A stretch of DNA of 64,000 nt from positions 124,001 through 188,000 of the forward strand of contig NZ_JBMNUS010000004.1 in assembly GCF_050946405.1 (NCBI RefSeq), read 5' to 3'. The translations under genes and the position numbers were made by a program. This document shows, in pieces, positions 10,122 through 19,395 of the stretch (positions are counted from its first letter, which is position 1; every line of letters begins with the position of its first letter). The notes under the pieces were generated by a model that did no database searches, was not told where the DNA came from, and worked only from the letters and a program-made list of their open reading frames with translations. This stretch comes from Pseudochelatococcus sp050946405. Its GTDB lineage: Bacteria > Pseudomonadota > Alphaproteobacteria > Rhizobiales > Beijerinckiaceae.

Positions 10122-10925
10122 ATGACCAAAATCGTGACCGACATGAGCGACAGCAGGTTGAACCGCCCGGAGAGAGCCGCCGATCTGGTGATGAGGCATA
10201 TCGAACGGCTCATTCTGGAAGGGTCCTTGCGTCCCGGAGAGCCCCTCTTGCCGGAACGCGAACTCGCGGAGCGGCTCAACGTCTCGCGCCCGACGCTTCG
10301 GGATGCGCTGAAATCCCTTGAGCAGAAAGGGTTTCTGACAAGCAGGGAGGGAAGAGGCATGAAGGTCGCGCAACTGGGGGCCGCGACGATCTCGGATCCC
10401 CTGATCGCCTTGCTGGGCGAGCGAAGCGAAATCACCGACGATTATCTGGAGTTTCGCGACATCGTGGAAAGCTCGGCCGCTGCGTTGGCAGCCGAGCGCG
10501 CCAGCCAGGTCGATATCGATCGCATCAGGCAATGCGCCGAGCGGATCGAACGCGCCCATGCCGCCAACGACCCGGCCGAGGAGGCCGAGGCCGATGTCGA
10601 GATGCACATGGCGATCTACGAAGCGAGCCACAATCTCGTGCTGCTCCAGATCATGCGCGCGCTGTCCGGGAACCTGAGAACCGACGTGCTCCTCAACCGG
10701 CAGCGGTTGTTCTCGCTTCCCTATGTGCGCGATCTCCTGCGCGAACAGCATCTGTCCATCGCGCGGGCGATCATCGAGAAGCGCCCCGATGACGCCCGCT
10801 CCGCCGCGCATGCGCATCTGAGTTATCTGCGCAGGGCCGCACGCGAGATAAGAGAGGCCGAGGCCAAGCTGGACGTATCGCTTCGCCGGCTCGAAAGCGG
10901 GGGGCTAAGCGCCCTGAAAGGATGA
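10122..10925 (+). CDS. FadR-subfamily GntR regulator (GlcC/LldR-like)
   Basis: 267-residue GntR regulator. The N-terminal winged helix (about residues 15-85) includes GEPLLPERELAERLNVSRPT and LKSLEQKGFLTSREG. The C-terminal FCD ligand-binding helical domain has D/H metal-ligand positions such as VEMHMAIYEASHN and a late LSIARAIIEKRPDDARSAAHAH. It is divergent from the permease-glcDEF operon with a perfect palindrome between, so it probably controls glycolate use in response to glycolate or glyoxylate. Of several in-frame starts, ATG 10122 keeps a full N-terminus; a GTG at 10098 and ATG 10143 are alternatives. Confidence 0.85.
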   Translation: MTKIVTDMSDSRLNRPERAADLVMRHIERLILEGSLRPGEPLLPERELAERLNVSRPTLRDALKSLEQKGFLTSREGRGMKVAQLGAATISDPLIALLGERSEITDDYLEFRDIVESSAAALAAERASQVDIDRIRQCAERIERAHAANDPAEEAEADVEMHMAIYEASHNLVLLQIMRALSGNLRTDVLLNRQRLFSLPYVRDLLREQHLSIARAIIEKRPDDARSAAHAHLSYLRRAAREIREAEAKLDVSLRRLESGGLSALKG

Positions 10926-10962
10926 GCGCCGAGCGGTGTTCCGCAAGGCGCAAGCACGTGTT

Positions 10963-11364
10963 TCATTGCGGCGAGAAAAACTTGCCGTATCCCTCCAGCT
11001 CGCGGGTTCGCGTCGCGATGACAAGCGCACGGCACTGGCCGAAATCCAGAACCTGCCCCTGCCGCCCCCAATCGCCATTGGCGTAGAAGCTGCAGGACGC
11101 TTCCTTATAGGCGTTCCAAAGGCGTTGCTCGGCCAGAAGATCCGTCTTTGTCTGGCCTTCCGTCTGGCCGTAGACCTGTCGCCATACCCGGTTCAGCTTC
11201 GCGTCCTCGCGCGCCACCCATTCGCCGCCGCATTGCGCCCATGAGGCGTTCGTCCCGTCTCCCTTGTCGAGGCACCGGTCATAGACGTCATCGGCGAGCG
11301 CCGCGCCGCCCGCGACGATCAGAAACGAAGCGATCGAAAACACCATTCTCGAAATTTTTCCCAC
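10963..11364 (-). CDS. secreted LprI/DUF1311-like protein
   Basis: 133-residue exported protein. A signal peptide (KISRMVFSIASFLIVAGG then ALA/DD) precedes a small domain with four cysteines (CLDKG, QCGGEW, SCSFYA, QCRAL) and the LNRVWRQVYG...LLAEQRLWNAYKEASC pattern of DUF1311/LprI lysozyme-inhibitor-like proteins. I prefer GTG 11364 because AGGAGG lies seven bases upstream; ATG 11346 is the alternative and would still leave a signal peptide. Its function is not established from sequence; periplasmic location is likely. It converges with the GntR gene, 37 bp apart. Confidence 0.7.
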   Translation of the reverse strand: MGKISRMVFSIASFLIVAGGAALADDVYDRCLDKGDGTNASWAQCGGEWVAREDAKLNRVWRQVYGQTEGQTKTDLLAEQRLWNAYKEASCSFYANGDWGRQGQVLDFGQCRALVIATRTRELEGYGKFFSPQ

Positions 11365-11535
11365 GCCACACCTCCTGCATCGACCTGAAAGAACGCCATA
11401 TAAACCGCCCGGAAAGACTCGCTCCGGCGAATACGGATCTTCGCAACAATAGACCCGCAAATCCGACTTGACGATGACGCCCGCCGGACAAGGATGCGCC
11501 CGTCTCCGGGCGCACGCCCGCATCGCTCGATTTTC

Positions 11536-11581
11536 AGCGCGTTCTTGTCGACCGAAGGATTCCCTTTGACCGGAACGCGCT
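11536..11581. repeat. palindromic element with 9-bp arms
   Basis: AGCGCGTTC (11536-11544) and GAACGCGCT (11573-11581) are perfect inverted arms separated by 28 bp that are themselves partly complementary. It ends at the stop codon of the YceI remnant and may serve as its terminator. It resembles the dispersed extragenic palindromes of Rhizobiales; family membership was not checked. Confidence 0.5.
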
Positions 11582-12142
11582 TTAATGAAAGACGTAATCG
11601 GCGGGCACCATCTCGGTTTCGATGACGAGATTCACGTCGTCGCCCAGTTCGGGGATCGCGAAATCGAGCCCCCATTCGCTCCGCCGGATCGTGCCCCGCG
11701 CCGAGAACCCGAGCTTCGCGGCGCTCGTCATCGGATGGTCGGCAACGGAACCGTTGAATACGATGTCGAGCGTTACCGGACGGGTCTCGCCGCGAAACGT
11801 CAGCAGCCCTTCCACGATGCCGGTGTCGGCGCCGGTCACGATTATCCGCCTGGAGACGAAGACGATCGGCTTGCCGGCCAGAAAGTCCGCGTCGCCGCCG
11901 ATCTTGGCGTCGAAGTCGACCAGTTCCGGCCAGGGGTAATCAGTGCGCACCGACAGCGGGTCGATCTCGACCGAAAGCGCCGACGCCTCCGGCTTTTCGG
12001 GTTTCCAGTCGAGCCTCGCATCGACTTTCGTGAAGCGGGCGGTGTAGTTGGACAGACCGGAATGTCTGAACGACCACGTCAGGCTCGAATGCGACGGGTC
12101 GGTCTTGTAGCGGCCGGCCGTCGCCGGAGCGCGAGACGGGCG
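11582..12142 (-). pseudogene. YceI-family protein, 5'-truncated
   Basis: The frame reads through most of a YceI lipocalin-like domain (TDPSHSSLTWSFRHSGLSNY, then SVEIDPLSVRTDYPW, ending ETEMVPADYVFH). A TGA at 12143-12145 precedes it, and between that stop and the domain there is no ATG and no signal peptide, which YceI proteins normally have. The first usable start is GTG 11950, which would give only the C-terminal two thirds. The upstream neighbour, 43 bp away, is also broken, so a deletion at this border probably removed the YceI 5' end. Confidence 0.7.
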
Positions 12143-12188
12143 TCAGCGCAGCGTCACGCCATCGTTAGAATCGCAGGGCCGCGCGATT

Positions 12189-13866
12189 TCACGCCTCCGT
12201 CTCGCCGGGCGGCGCGAGGCCGATGAGGGCCAGAGCGCGCGCGGCGCGGATGCGCCCACCGACCGGCAGCGTCCGGGCGATCATCGGCCAGATGACGTCC
12301 GGCCGGACGCCGGCAATCGCCCCGCCCCTGCCCGAGAGCAGCCCGCGCGCCTCGTCGCGGCGCCCGGTCTCGGCAAGCACGAGCGCAAGCACCATCAACG
12401 CCCGCGGCCGTGTTCGTCTCGATCAGCAGCGCGGTGCGCAGCACCGCCACATAGGCGAGCCCGGCGTGGGGCAGCGCGAAATCCGGCGCAAGCGCGCCCG
12501 CGCGCGTGAAACAGACTTCCGCCCGCGCGATCTCGCCGGCCTCGAAGCGATAGGCATGCCAGAGCCCGTGATGGAACAGCTCCCAAGCGCCGAGATGGGC
12601 CGGCGGCCTTCCCGCCGCCCGCTCCCGCTCCGCCAGGCGTATTTCCGCGTCGAGCCCGGCCGTGAGTTCCGCCACGATCCGGTCCCGCAGGACGAAGAAG
12701 TCGTCCATCGCCCCTTCGTGGCGCACCGCCCACAGGTGGCGGCCGGAAACCTCGTCCACGAGCCCCGCCGACAGGCTGACCCTGCCGGCGCCGACGCGCA
12801 GGGTGCCGGTGACGACGTAACGCACCCCCAAATCGCGCGCCGCCTCGGCGGGCACCGAGAATTTCAGGCTCGACGGGCGGGCGATCACGAGGAAATCGCG
12901 GTGCCGGGTCAGCTCCGTGGTGATGTCGTCGGCGATGCCTTCCGCCAGAAAGCGCTGGTCCAGATCGCCTTCGTCGTGAACGAAGGGCAGGACGGCAATC
13001 GACAGCCGGAAGCCGTGCGCGGCCTTCGCCGCTTCCGGGAGCGGCGCGGGCGCGGGCGTCGCCATGCCGGGCATGGAAGCGTCGTCCCCGCTGCGCGATG
13101 CGGAAACTGTCGGCGATGCCGGGCCGCCCCCGCCGCCCGACAGCTCCCGCGCCAGCGCCTGCGTTCCCTCCGAAGGGGCGAGGCCGAGTTCGGCGCGCAG
13201 GATGTCGCCGCATGCGCGGAACTGGTTGAGCGCCGCCGCCCGGTCGCCCGCGGCGGCATGGAGGCGCATGATGAGCCTGTGGCTGCGCTCGCGGCAAGGA
13301 TCGAGCGTAAGCAGGAGCGAGGCCGCCGCCAGGGCCTCGGCCGCGTCTCCGCGCTCCGAAGCCGCGCGGCTGGCGAGGGTGAGCGCGCGCCGGGCCAGCG
13401 TGCGGTGTCGCGCCCGCTCGAAAACCAGCCAGTCCTGAATTTCGGCCCCCGATGCCTCGATTCCATCGAGGAAAGGCAGCGACAGGGCCATCGCCGCATC
13501 GACGTCCAGCGGCGACCGCGCCGCCGCGGCGAGCCGGTCGATATCGATGGACGGATGCGCGAGCGCCACCACGTCGCCATCCGTCGCGACGCCGACGCCG
13601 ATGGCGCGCAACCGGGAAAGCGCGTTGCGCAGGCTACCCCGCGCCTGCTCCTCGCCGCGATCCGGCCAGAGCTGCGCCGCGATCTGCCCGCGCCGGCGGC
13701 CGCGCGCCGGCGATGTCGCGAGATAACCCGCGAGCAGAGACAATTTCTCCGTCAGCGGCACGTTCTCGCCGGCAGCCATGCGAACCCGCGCATTCCCAGC
13801 AACAGCAAAGCCGACATGGCCGATCCGCCCTTCCCCGCCCCGTCGCTCTCCATCGCCCCCACGCAA
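12189..13866 (-). pseudogene. SARP/BTAD-type regulator with TolB-like domain, frameshifted and internally deleted
   Basis: The reading frame from 13866 encodes a winged-helix DNA-binding part (about residues 20-110, with AQLWPDRGEEQARGSLRNAL), a bacterial transcriptional-activator helical domain (about 110-230, with ASLLLTLDPCRERSHRLIMR), a linker, and a TolB-like domain (AVLPFVHDEGDLDQRFLAEG). At about 12400 the frame shifts by one base: the first frame ends in a low-complexity tail, while an overlapping frame (12189-12398) continues a helical-repeat sequence (VLALVLAETGRRDEARGLL). The TPR-type region between them, usually around 200 residues, is nearly absent, so a deletion is more likely than a single-base slip. 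Confidence 0.65.
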
Positions 13867-13904
13867 CCTTCCTCCGCATCACCCTTCCTGTCGACGGGCC
13901 AAGC

Positions 13905-13934
13905 GAACTATAGCGCGGCGAACTATAGCGCGGC
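13905..13934. repeat. 15-bp tandem duplication
   Basis: Two exact copies of GAACTATAGCGCGGC stand head to tail in the gap between the broken SARP gene and the small membrane protein gene. The unit length is a multiple of three although the site is non-coding. Confidence 0.8.
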
Positions 13935-13977
13935 GAATGCCAAAGCTGAATCCGGGCGAACGGGCCGGAGGTATTCT

Positions 13978-14238
13978 TTATCGCGGCTCGTGCGCGCCCG
14001 CGTCATCCGCGCAACAGGGGGAGCGGACGAGCAGAATCTCCACAAGCCGCAGCGCATTGAGCGGCAGCACGACCATCTGCATCAGCATGACCGGATTGTT
14101 GCCGGTGAGGCCGCCGTAGGCCAGGAAGGCCATGCCGCCCAGCATGCCGGCGACGCGCAGGCGGATCGACGTCTTCATCGCATAGGCGACAGTCGTGACC
14201 GCCGTGCCGCAATATCCGATCAGCTCCATCCAGTGCAT
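13978..14238 (-). CDS. small three-helix membrane protein, YgjV/CBU_0592-like
   Basis: 86 residues with about three hydrophobic helices (MELIGYCGTAVTTVAYAMKT, VAGMLGGMAFLAYGG, NPVMLMQMVVLPLNALRLVE). It clearly resembles the N-terminal membrane part of the gene at 21970 (IGYLGTTLTIAAWSM, then PLNLWRL) but lacks the C-terminal cNMP-like domain that often follows this module. Start ATG 14238 gives the family's usual MxWMELIGY beginning. Function unknown; the helix pattern recalls SemiSWEET-size half transporters, but I see no decisive motif. Confidence 0.65.
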   Translation of the reverse strand: MHWMELIGYCGTAVTTVAYAMKTSIRLRVAGMLGGMAFLAYGGLTGNNPVMLMQMVVLPLNALRLVEILLVRSPCCADDAGAHEPR

Positions 14239-14341
14239 GTATCACCCGTTGTCCGTGCCGGGCATGCGCGACGGGTGCGCAGCCTCTCCGCGGGCAACCG
14301 GGTAGAGACGGCAGGTTTCAGCCGATTGTCTGCCGGCAGGG

Positions 14342-15028
14342 TCAGATTCCGGAGGCGCCCCGGTAGATGTAGCCGTTGCCCCGGCAGGTCCTGATGAGCC
14401 GGCCGTCATGGCCGAGGTGATCCAGCTTCCGCCGCAGCCGCGTCACACGGGTATCGACACTTCGGTCCACCGGATTGTCGCCATGGGCGGGAGCGAGCCG
14501 CAGGATGTCGTCGCGGCTCAAGATCTTGCCCGGATTGGTGGCGAAGGCTGCGATCAGATCGATCTCGGTGGGGTAGAGCCGCACCTCGTCGCCGTTCGGC
14601 TTGAACAGCTTCCAGCGCTTGAGATCGAACGTCAGGGCGCCGAAGGGCACCATGCCATCGCGGATGAAACGGCGGTTTCGAAGCACCGCCTCCACCCTCG
14701 CCGCCAGTTCGAAGACGGAGAAAGGTTTGGTGACGTAATCGTCCGCGCCCACTTCCAGACCGGCCACCCGGTCGACGACCGCGCCCGCGCCGGTGAGCAT
14801 GATGATACCGAAATCGTGAGCCTTGCGCAGCCGTCGCGCGATGCTCAGGCCGTCCTCTCCCGGAAGGCTCACGTCGAGGACCACGAGGTCGGGAAGCGCG
14901 CGGCCGAGCGCGGCTTCCAGCTCCCCCGCCCCCGTCGCCAGACGGACATCGTGTCCGGTCATGCCGAGCACTTCGCGGAGCATCCGGCCCAACGCCGCAT
15001 CGTCGTCGACAACAATGAGATCTGCCAT
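14342..15028 (-). CDS. OmpR/PhoB-family response regulator
   Basis: 228 residues. The receiver domain (1-115) begins DLIVVDDDAALG, has the phospho-acceptor Asp in LVVLDVSLPGEDG and the conserved Lys in DYVTKPF. The winged-helix output domain (about 130-225) ends RTCRGNGYIYRG. It is divergent from the hybrid kinase, on the other side of a 384-bp gap, and is a paralogue of the regulator at 18563. It may receive phosphate from the same kinase or from a kinase elsewhere. Start ATG 15028 has a poorly defined ribosome site. Confidence 0.88.
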   Translation of the reverse strand: MADLIVVDDDAALGRMLREVLGMTGHDVRLATGAGELEAALGRALPDLVVLDVSLPGEDGLSIARRLRKAHDFGIIMLTGAGAVVDRVAGLEVGADDYVTKPFSVFELAARVEAVLRNRRFIRDGMVPFGALTFDLKRWKLFKPNGDEVRLYPTEIDLIAAFATNPGKILSRDDILRLAPAHGDNPVDRSVDTRVTRLRRKLDHLGHDGRLIRTCRGNGYIYRGASGI

Positions 15029-15412
15029 GTCGAATCCATCGCCTGGGTTCCGCCCCGGACAGGCGGATTGCCGGTCCTTATACTTCGGTGTCGGCAAGCA
15101 AATCTCCGCATATGGCGAACCCGATCTATGCGGATTGCGAACTGATTGAAACAATTGGCGTTTCATTGGTTCTTGCAGTGCGGATCCGCTTGGCTCGGAA
15201 ATCGTCCCGTGCTGTTCTCTCCGTGGTTTCGGCCGTCCGGCCCCGGCCGGGACGAGCGCGCGGAACGGCCGGGAGATCCCCGCTCCCGACATGCCCGCGA
15301 AACAAAGGCCGACGACTCTGGCCGGGTTGCAACGTGGACCTCATCCCTTCGCCCGAGCCGATTTACCGATCGAGCGGCCGCGGCATCGCGGCCGATGGAG
15401 GCGAGGCCCGGC
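15029..15412. other. divergent intergenic region without a recognised gene
   Basis: 384 bp between two divergent two-component genes. It must hold promoters for both. An imperfect inverted repeat (AATCTCCGCATA at 15101-15112 against TATGCGGATT at 15127-15136) near the minus-strand regulator could be a binding site. Open frames crossing it show no family resemblance and overlap each other. Confidence 0.4.
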
Positions 15413-18400
15413 ATGAACATGGTTGGAGTCTTGATGACGAACGCGTCGCGCGCATTCGGGATCGGGCGGTCCTCGCGAATGCTGCTGGTCTGCGCGCTGC
15501 CCCTGACGACGCTGATCGTGGGGCTGGGCTTCGATCAGTTTTCCCGGCAGCGCGCGACCTTGCTGGCCGAATTCGCCAGCCAGACGGGCGAGCAGCATTA
15601 CGCGGTCGAGAGCATGCTCGCCAGCGCGGGCCGGCAGCTCGGACGCATGCGCATCACCATGGAGGACGTCATTCTCGCGGCAGGCACGCCGGTCGCCGTC
15701 CGGCGGGCGGCCCAGCTCGCCCCGGTGACGGCGCGCCTGCCGCAGGGCGACCTTCCCGGCATGGAATGGGCTCCGGGCGGGCATGCCTCGCGCGCGGGCA
15801 ACCTGCTGGGGGTGCCGGACCTGCTGACACGCCCTCCCCACGAGATCGGGCCGGTCGACGCGGCGCTCGCCATGCTCGATGTCGTGTCGGTCGAGGACCG
15901 GCTGGGTTCCATGTCGCACTGGAGCTACTTCTTTTCCGCGCGCGGCGATTTCATCACCATCCATCCGCATGTGTCGCTCGGCGACATCGCGGCCGCCGCC
16001 GGCCGGCCGGTCGGCAGCGTCGAGGAACTGGTGGCCCACTGGCTTTCCTACGACGTCTTTCAGTCGGGAACGCCGGAAAAGAATCCCGGACGGGAAATCT
16101 ACTGGACATCCGTCTACGAGGACGCCGGCGGCGCCGGTCCGATGCTGACCATCGGCGCGCCCGTCTATGCGAACGAACGCTTCTACGGTATCGTCGGGAC
16201 GGATGTGCTTCTCACGACCTTCGACAACGTTCTGGCCCATATGCGTCAGCCGGTCGGCTTTCTCGCCATCGTGAACGCGCAGGGGGAAACGCTGGGCGTG
16301 CGCGGCGCGTCCTTCGGCGGCGACCGTGCGGCGATGCGCGCGTATCTTTCCGCCTCGGGGCACCTTGCGAAGCGCGCGGGCGGGAGCGACCCGGCCGGTT
16401 TCGAGGCGCGGGAGCGGGACTGGGTTCTGTCGCGGACGTTTTCCGGCACCCCGTTGCGGCTTCTCTACATCCTGCCGGGCGGAGACCTCAATGCATATCT
16501 GCTGCCGCGGTTCGCGGCCTATGGCTGGATTCTCATCGGGCTTGCGGTCACTCTCGGCGGTTTGCTCTTCTTCCTGCATCGCAACTACATCCGTCCGAGC
16601 TTCGGCCTGGCGCAATATGTCCGCGCCCGCGCGGCCGGGCGCGACGTGCGCGCACCCCGCCTTCCTCCCATGTGGCAGACGGGCGTCGCGCAGATATCGG
16701 AAGCCTTTACCAAGAACGCCAGCTACCAGAAACGCCTGAGGGAAAGCGAGTCGCGTTTCCGGGCCGCCATGGCGAGCCTGCTCGACGGCTTCGCCATCAT
16801 CGACGCCGGCGGGCGGATCGCCTTCCACAACGAAGCCTTCGCCGGCATGCTGGGCGAGGCCGGGCGCGCCCTCGCCCCGATCGGACGCAGGATGGCGGAC
16901 ATCGGCGCGCTCGCCTCGCTCGCCGAAAGCGCCACGCCGATCGACGGCCGCTGGATCGCCTGCTATCGCTCGCCCATGCCGGACGGCGGGCAGGTCATGC
17001 TGCTGCGCGACGTGACCGCGGCGCGGGAGGCCGATCTCCAGATCCGCGAGAGCGAGGCGCGCTATCGCACGGTCGTCAACACGCAGACCGAATTCGTCGT
17101 CCGCTATACGCCCGAGGGCATACCGACCTTCGCCAACGACGCCTATTGCCGCTACATGGACATGAAGCCGGCGGAGGCCGGCGACCGGGAGGTAAGCGAC
17201 TTCAGCTACATCCTTGACGAAGACCAGCTCAAGCACGACCAGCACCTGCGTTCGCTGACCCCCGCCTCCCCCACGGCCGGGATCGTCTTCAGAAGCATTC
17301 TCCCGGACGGCACGTTTCATTGGGAGGAGTGGATGGACACGGGCATCTTCGACACCGAGGGCCGGCTCGTCGAGATTCAGGCCGTGGGGCGAGACATCAC
17401 CGAGCGCAAGCAGACGGAAGAGGCGTTGCGGCAAAGCGAGAAGATGGCCGCCCTCGGCTCGCTGCTCGCGGGCGTGGCGCACGAACTCAACAACCCGCTT
17501 TCCATCGTGGTGGGATACGCGGGCATGCTCCGTGAACTGGCCGACGACGAGGCGACGCGGCGAAGGGCCGGCGAGATCCATACCGCCGCCGAACGCTGCG
17601 CGCGCATCGTCAGGACTTTTCTCGCGATGGCGCGCTCCCGGCCGATCGAGAAAACGCCGATCCGAATCGGGCCGATCATCGAGGATGTGGTGGAGCTGGC
17701 GGCCTATGGCCTGCGCAGCAACGGGATCGAGGTCGTCATCGACCATGGCGACGACCTTCCGGTCGTGCTGGCGGATCGCGACCAGTTGCATCAGGTCTTC
17801 ATGAACCTGACGCTGAACGCCCAGCAGGCGATGATGGATGCGAGCGGCGAGCGCCGCCTGACGATCCGGTCGTTTCGGGAAGGCGACAAGCTCGTCGTCA
17901 CCGTCGCCGATACGGGACACGGCCTCGATGCAGCGACCCGGCAACGTGTCTTCGAACCCTTTTTCACCACCAAGCCGCAGGGCATCGGCACCGGGATCGG
18001 GCTGTCCGTCTGCCTCGGCATCGTGCAGGCTCACGGGGGCGCGATCAGCCTCGACGCCCGGCGCGAGGGCGGCGCGATATGCCGGGTCGAACTGCCGATA
18101 TCGCGGCAAGCGGCGCCGGAAGCGGCGGAGGCGGAAACTTCCGCGGCGCTCCTTGCGGGAAAGGTTCTGGTGGCGGACGACGAGCCGGGGATCGCGGATT
18201 ATATCCGCGAGGCGCTGGAGGCGCGGGGAGCCGTCGTGACGACGGTCGGCAGCGGCCGCGAAGCGCAGGACGCGCTCGCCGAAGGAGACTTCGATGCCGT
18301 CCTCACCGATTTGCGGATGCCGGATCTCGGGGGCGATCGTCTGGTGACGCATATCGCGGATCGTTTCCCGGGCCTTTCCGGGCGTGTGGTCGTGATGACC

Positions 18401-18562
18401 GGCGATGCGCTCGGGGCGCGGGCGTCGCTGGGCGTCGACGTCCCGATCCTCGAAAAGCCCGTCGAGCTGCCCGCCCTGCGCGCCGTTCTCGGACCGCTGC
18501 TGAACGGACGACGGCGGGGCGCCTCATGCGAACCCGCCGCGGCAAACGAGGAGAATGACTGA
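15413..18562 (+). CDS. hybrid sensor histidine kinase with periplasmic dCache-like domain, PAS domains and receiver
   Basis: 1049-residue membrane kinase. TM1 is at about 23-40; a large periplasmic segment with Cache-like features follows (HYAVESMLASAGRQLGR to ILPGGDLNAYLLP); TM2 is at about 365-390 (YGWILIGLAVTLGGLLFFLH). Then come two PAS-like domains (about 440-560 and 545-660), a dimerisation H-box (LLAGVAHELNNPLS, His near 687), an ATPase domain (GHGLDA, GIGTGIGLSVCLGI), and a C-terminal receiver with Asp near 965 (AVLTDLRMPD). Start ATG 15413 has GGAGGCGAGG just upstream. It is followed directly by a response regulator, so the two form one phosphorelay; the ligand is unknown. Confidence 0.88.
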   Translation: MNMVGVLMTNASRAFGIGRSSRMLLVCALPLTTLIVGLGFDQFSRQRATLLAEFASQTGEQHYAVESMLASAGRQLGRMRITMEDVILAAGTPVAVRRAAQLAPVTARLPQGDLPGMEWAPGGHASRAGNLLGVPDLLTRPPHEIGPVDAALAMLDVVSVEDRLGSMSHWSYFFSARGDFITIHPHVSLGDIAAAAGRPVGSVEELVAHWLSYDVFQSGTPEKNPGREIYWTSVYEDAGGAGPMLTIGAPVYANERFYGIVGTDVLLTTFDNVLAHMRQPVGFLAIVNAQGETLGVRGASFGGDRAAMRAYLSASGHLAKRAGGSDPAGFEARERDWVLSRTFSGTPLRLLYILPGGDLNAYLLPRFAAYGWILIGLAVTLGGLLFFLHRNYIRPSFGLAQYVRARAAGRDVRAPRLPPMWQTGVAQISEAFTKNASYQKRLRESESRFRAAMASLLDGFAIIDAGGRIAFHNEAFAGMLGEAGRALAPIGRRMADIGALASLAESATPIDGRWIACYRSPMPDGGQVMLLRDVTAAREADLQIRESEARYRTVVNTQTEFVVRYTPEGIPTFANDAYCRYMDMKPAEAGDREVSDFSYILDEDQLKHDQHLRSLTPASPTAGIVFRSILPDGTFHWEEWMDTGIFDTEGRLVEIQAVGRDITERKQTEEALRQSEKMAALGSLLAGVAHELNNPLSIVVGYAGMLRELADDEATRRRAGEIHTAAERCARIVRTFLAMARSRPIEKTPIRIGPIIEDVVELAAYGLRSNGIEVVIDHGDDLPVVLADRDQLHQVFMNLTLNAQQAMMDASGERRLTIRSFREGDKLVVTVADTGHGLDAATRQRVFEPFFTTKPQGIGTGIGLSVCLGIVQAHGGAISLDARREGGAICRVELPISRQAAPEAAEAETSAALLAGKVLVADDEPGIADYIREALEARGAVVTTVGSGREAQDALAEGDFDAVLTDLRMPDLGGDRLVTHIADRFPGLSGRVVVMTGDALGARASLGVDVPILEKPVELPALRAVLGPLLNGRRRGASCEPAAANEEND

Positions 18563-19282
18563 ATGGAGCCCCGGATTCATATCTTCGTGGTGGACGACGA
18601 GCCAGGCGTGCGCGCCATGATCGAGGACTATCTGACCTTGCAGGGCTATGCCGTCAGCATGGCGGAAAACGGCGAGGCACTGGACCGCCTGATGGCGGGA
18701 AAACGGCCGGACCTCATCCTGCTTGACGTCAACATGCCCGGCGAGGACGGTTTCTCGATCGTGAAGCGGCTGCGGGGCGCGGCCGAGCGCATGGGCGTCA
18801 TCATGCTGACCGCCAACGCCGACGAGACCAGCAGGATCGCCGGCCTCTCGAACGGAGCGGACGACTATCTCGCCAAGCCTTTCGAACTGCGCGAACTGCT
18901 GGCGCGGGTGCGCGCGATCCTGCGGCGCGTTCCGCCGCAAGGCGGGTTGCCCGCCGTCCGGCCGACGCTCTCGCTGGGACCGTTCCGGCTCGACCCGGAA
19001 GCCAGAAGGCTGCTCGACGCGGAGGGCGTCGAGATAGAGATCAGCATCAAGGAGTACGAGCTGCTGGAGACCTTCGCGCGCCATCCGCGTCAGATCCTGT
19101 CGCGCGACCGGCTTTGCGAGCTTTCGCACGGGCGGCGGCTCGGCGATGCGGACAGGAGCGTGGATATCCGCATCGCGCGGCTGCGCAAGAAGATCGAGCC
19201 CGACCCCGCCAGCCCGACCGTTCTCAGGACGGTTCGCGGCGAAGGCTATCTGTACGAGCCGACGACGGAGAATGCCCGATGA
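18563..19282 (+). CDS. OmpR/TorR-like response regulator
   Basis: 239 residues. The receiver (about 1-120) has IFVVDDEPGVRAM, phospho-acceptor Asp in LILLDVNMPGEDG and Lys in DYLAKPF. The winged-helix output (about 140-235) ends RTVRGEGYLYEP. Its ATG immediately follows the stop codon of the hybrid kinase, so translation is probably coupled. This is the obvious cognate regulator of that kinase. The last four bases overlap the small lipoprotein gene. Confidence 0.9.
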   Translation: MEPRIHIFVVDDEPGVRAMIEDYLTLQGYAVSMAENGEALDRLMAGKRPDLILLDVNMPGEDGFSIVKRLRGAAERMGVIMLTANADETSRIAGLSNGADDYLAKPFELRELLARVRAILRRVPPQGGLPAVRPTLSLGPFRLDPEARRLLDAEGVEIEISIKEYELLETFARHPRQILSRDRLCELSHGRRLGDADRSVDIRIARLRKKIEPDPASPTVLRTVRGEGYLYEPTTENAR

Positions 19283-19395
19283 TTCCGATCCGCCTGCTCC
19301 TGATTGCCGCGGCGCTGGCCGCGCCGCTCGTCCTCTCCGCATGCGGCGGCCGTTGCGGCCTCACCTCGCCGGGCTATCCGCTTTGCGGGATCTGA
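19279..19395 (+). CDS. 38-residue putative lipoprotein
   Basis: Very short gene whose ATG overlaps the preceding stop codon as ATGA. The product is almost only a lipoprotein signal: a hydrophobic stretch (LLLIAAALAAPLVLS) and a lipobox LSAC, followed by 17 residues rich in Gly and Cys (three cysteines including the lipobox). The overlap argues for translational coupling with the response regulator. No family recognised. It overlaps by 22 bp the 3' end of the convergent AraC gene. Confidence 0.55.
   Translation: MIPIRLLLIAAALAAPLVLSACGGRCGLTSPGYPLCGI

Noticed and set aside
15341..18352. 1003-codon minus-strand frame opposite the hybrid kinase
   Set aside because: Codon pattern mirrors the kinase frame, composition is Arg/His/Asp-rich, and no motif is seen.
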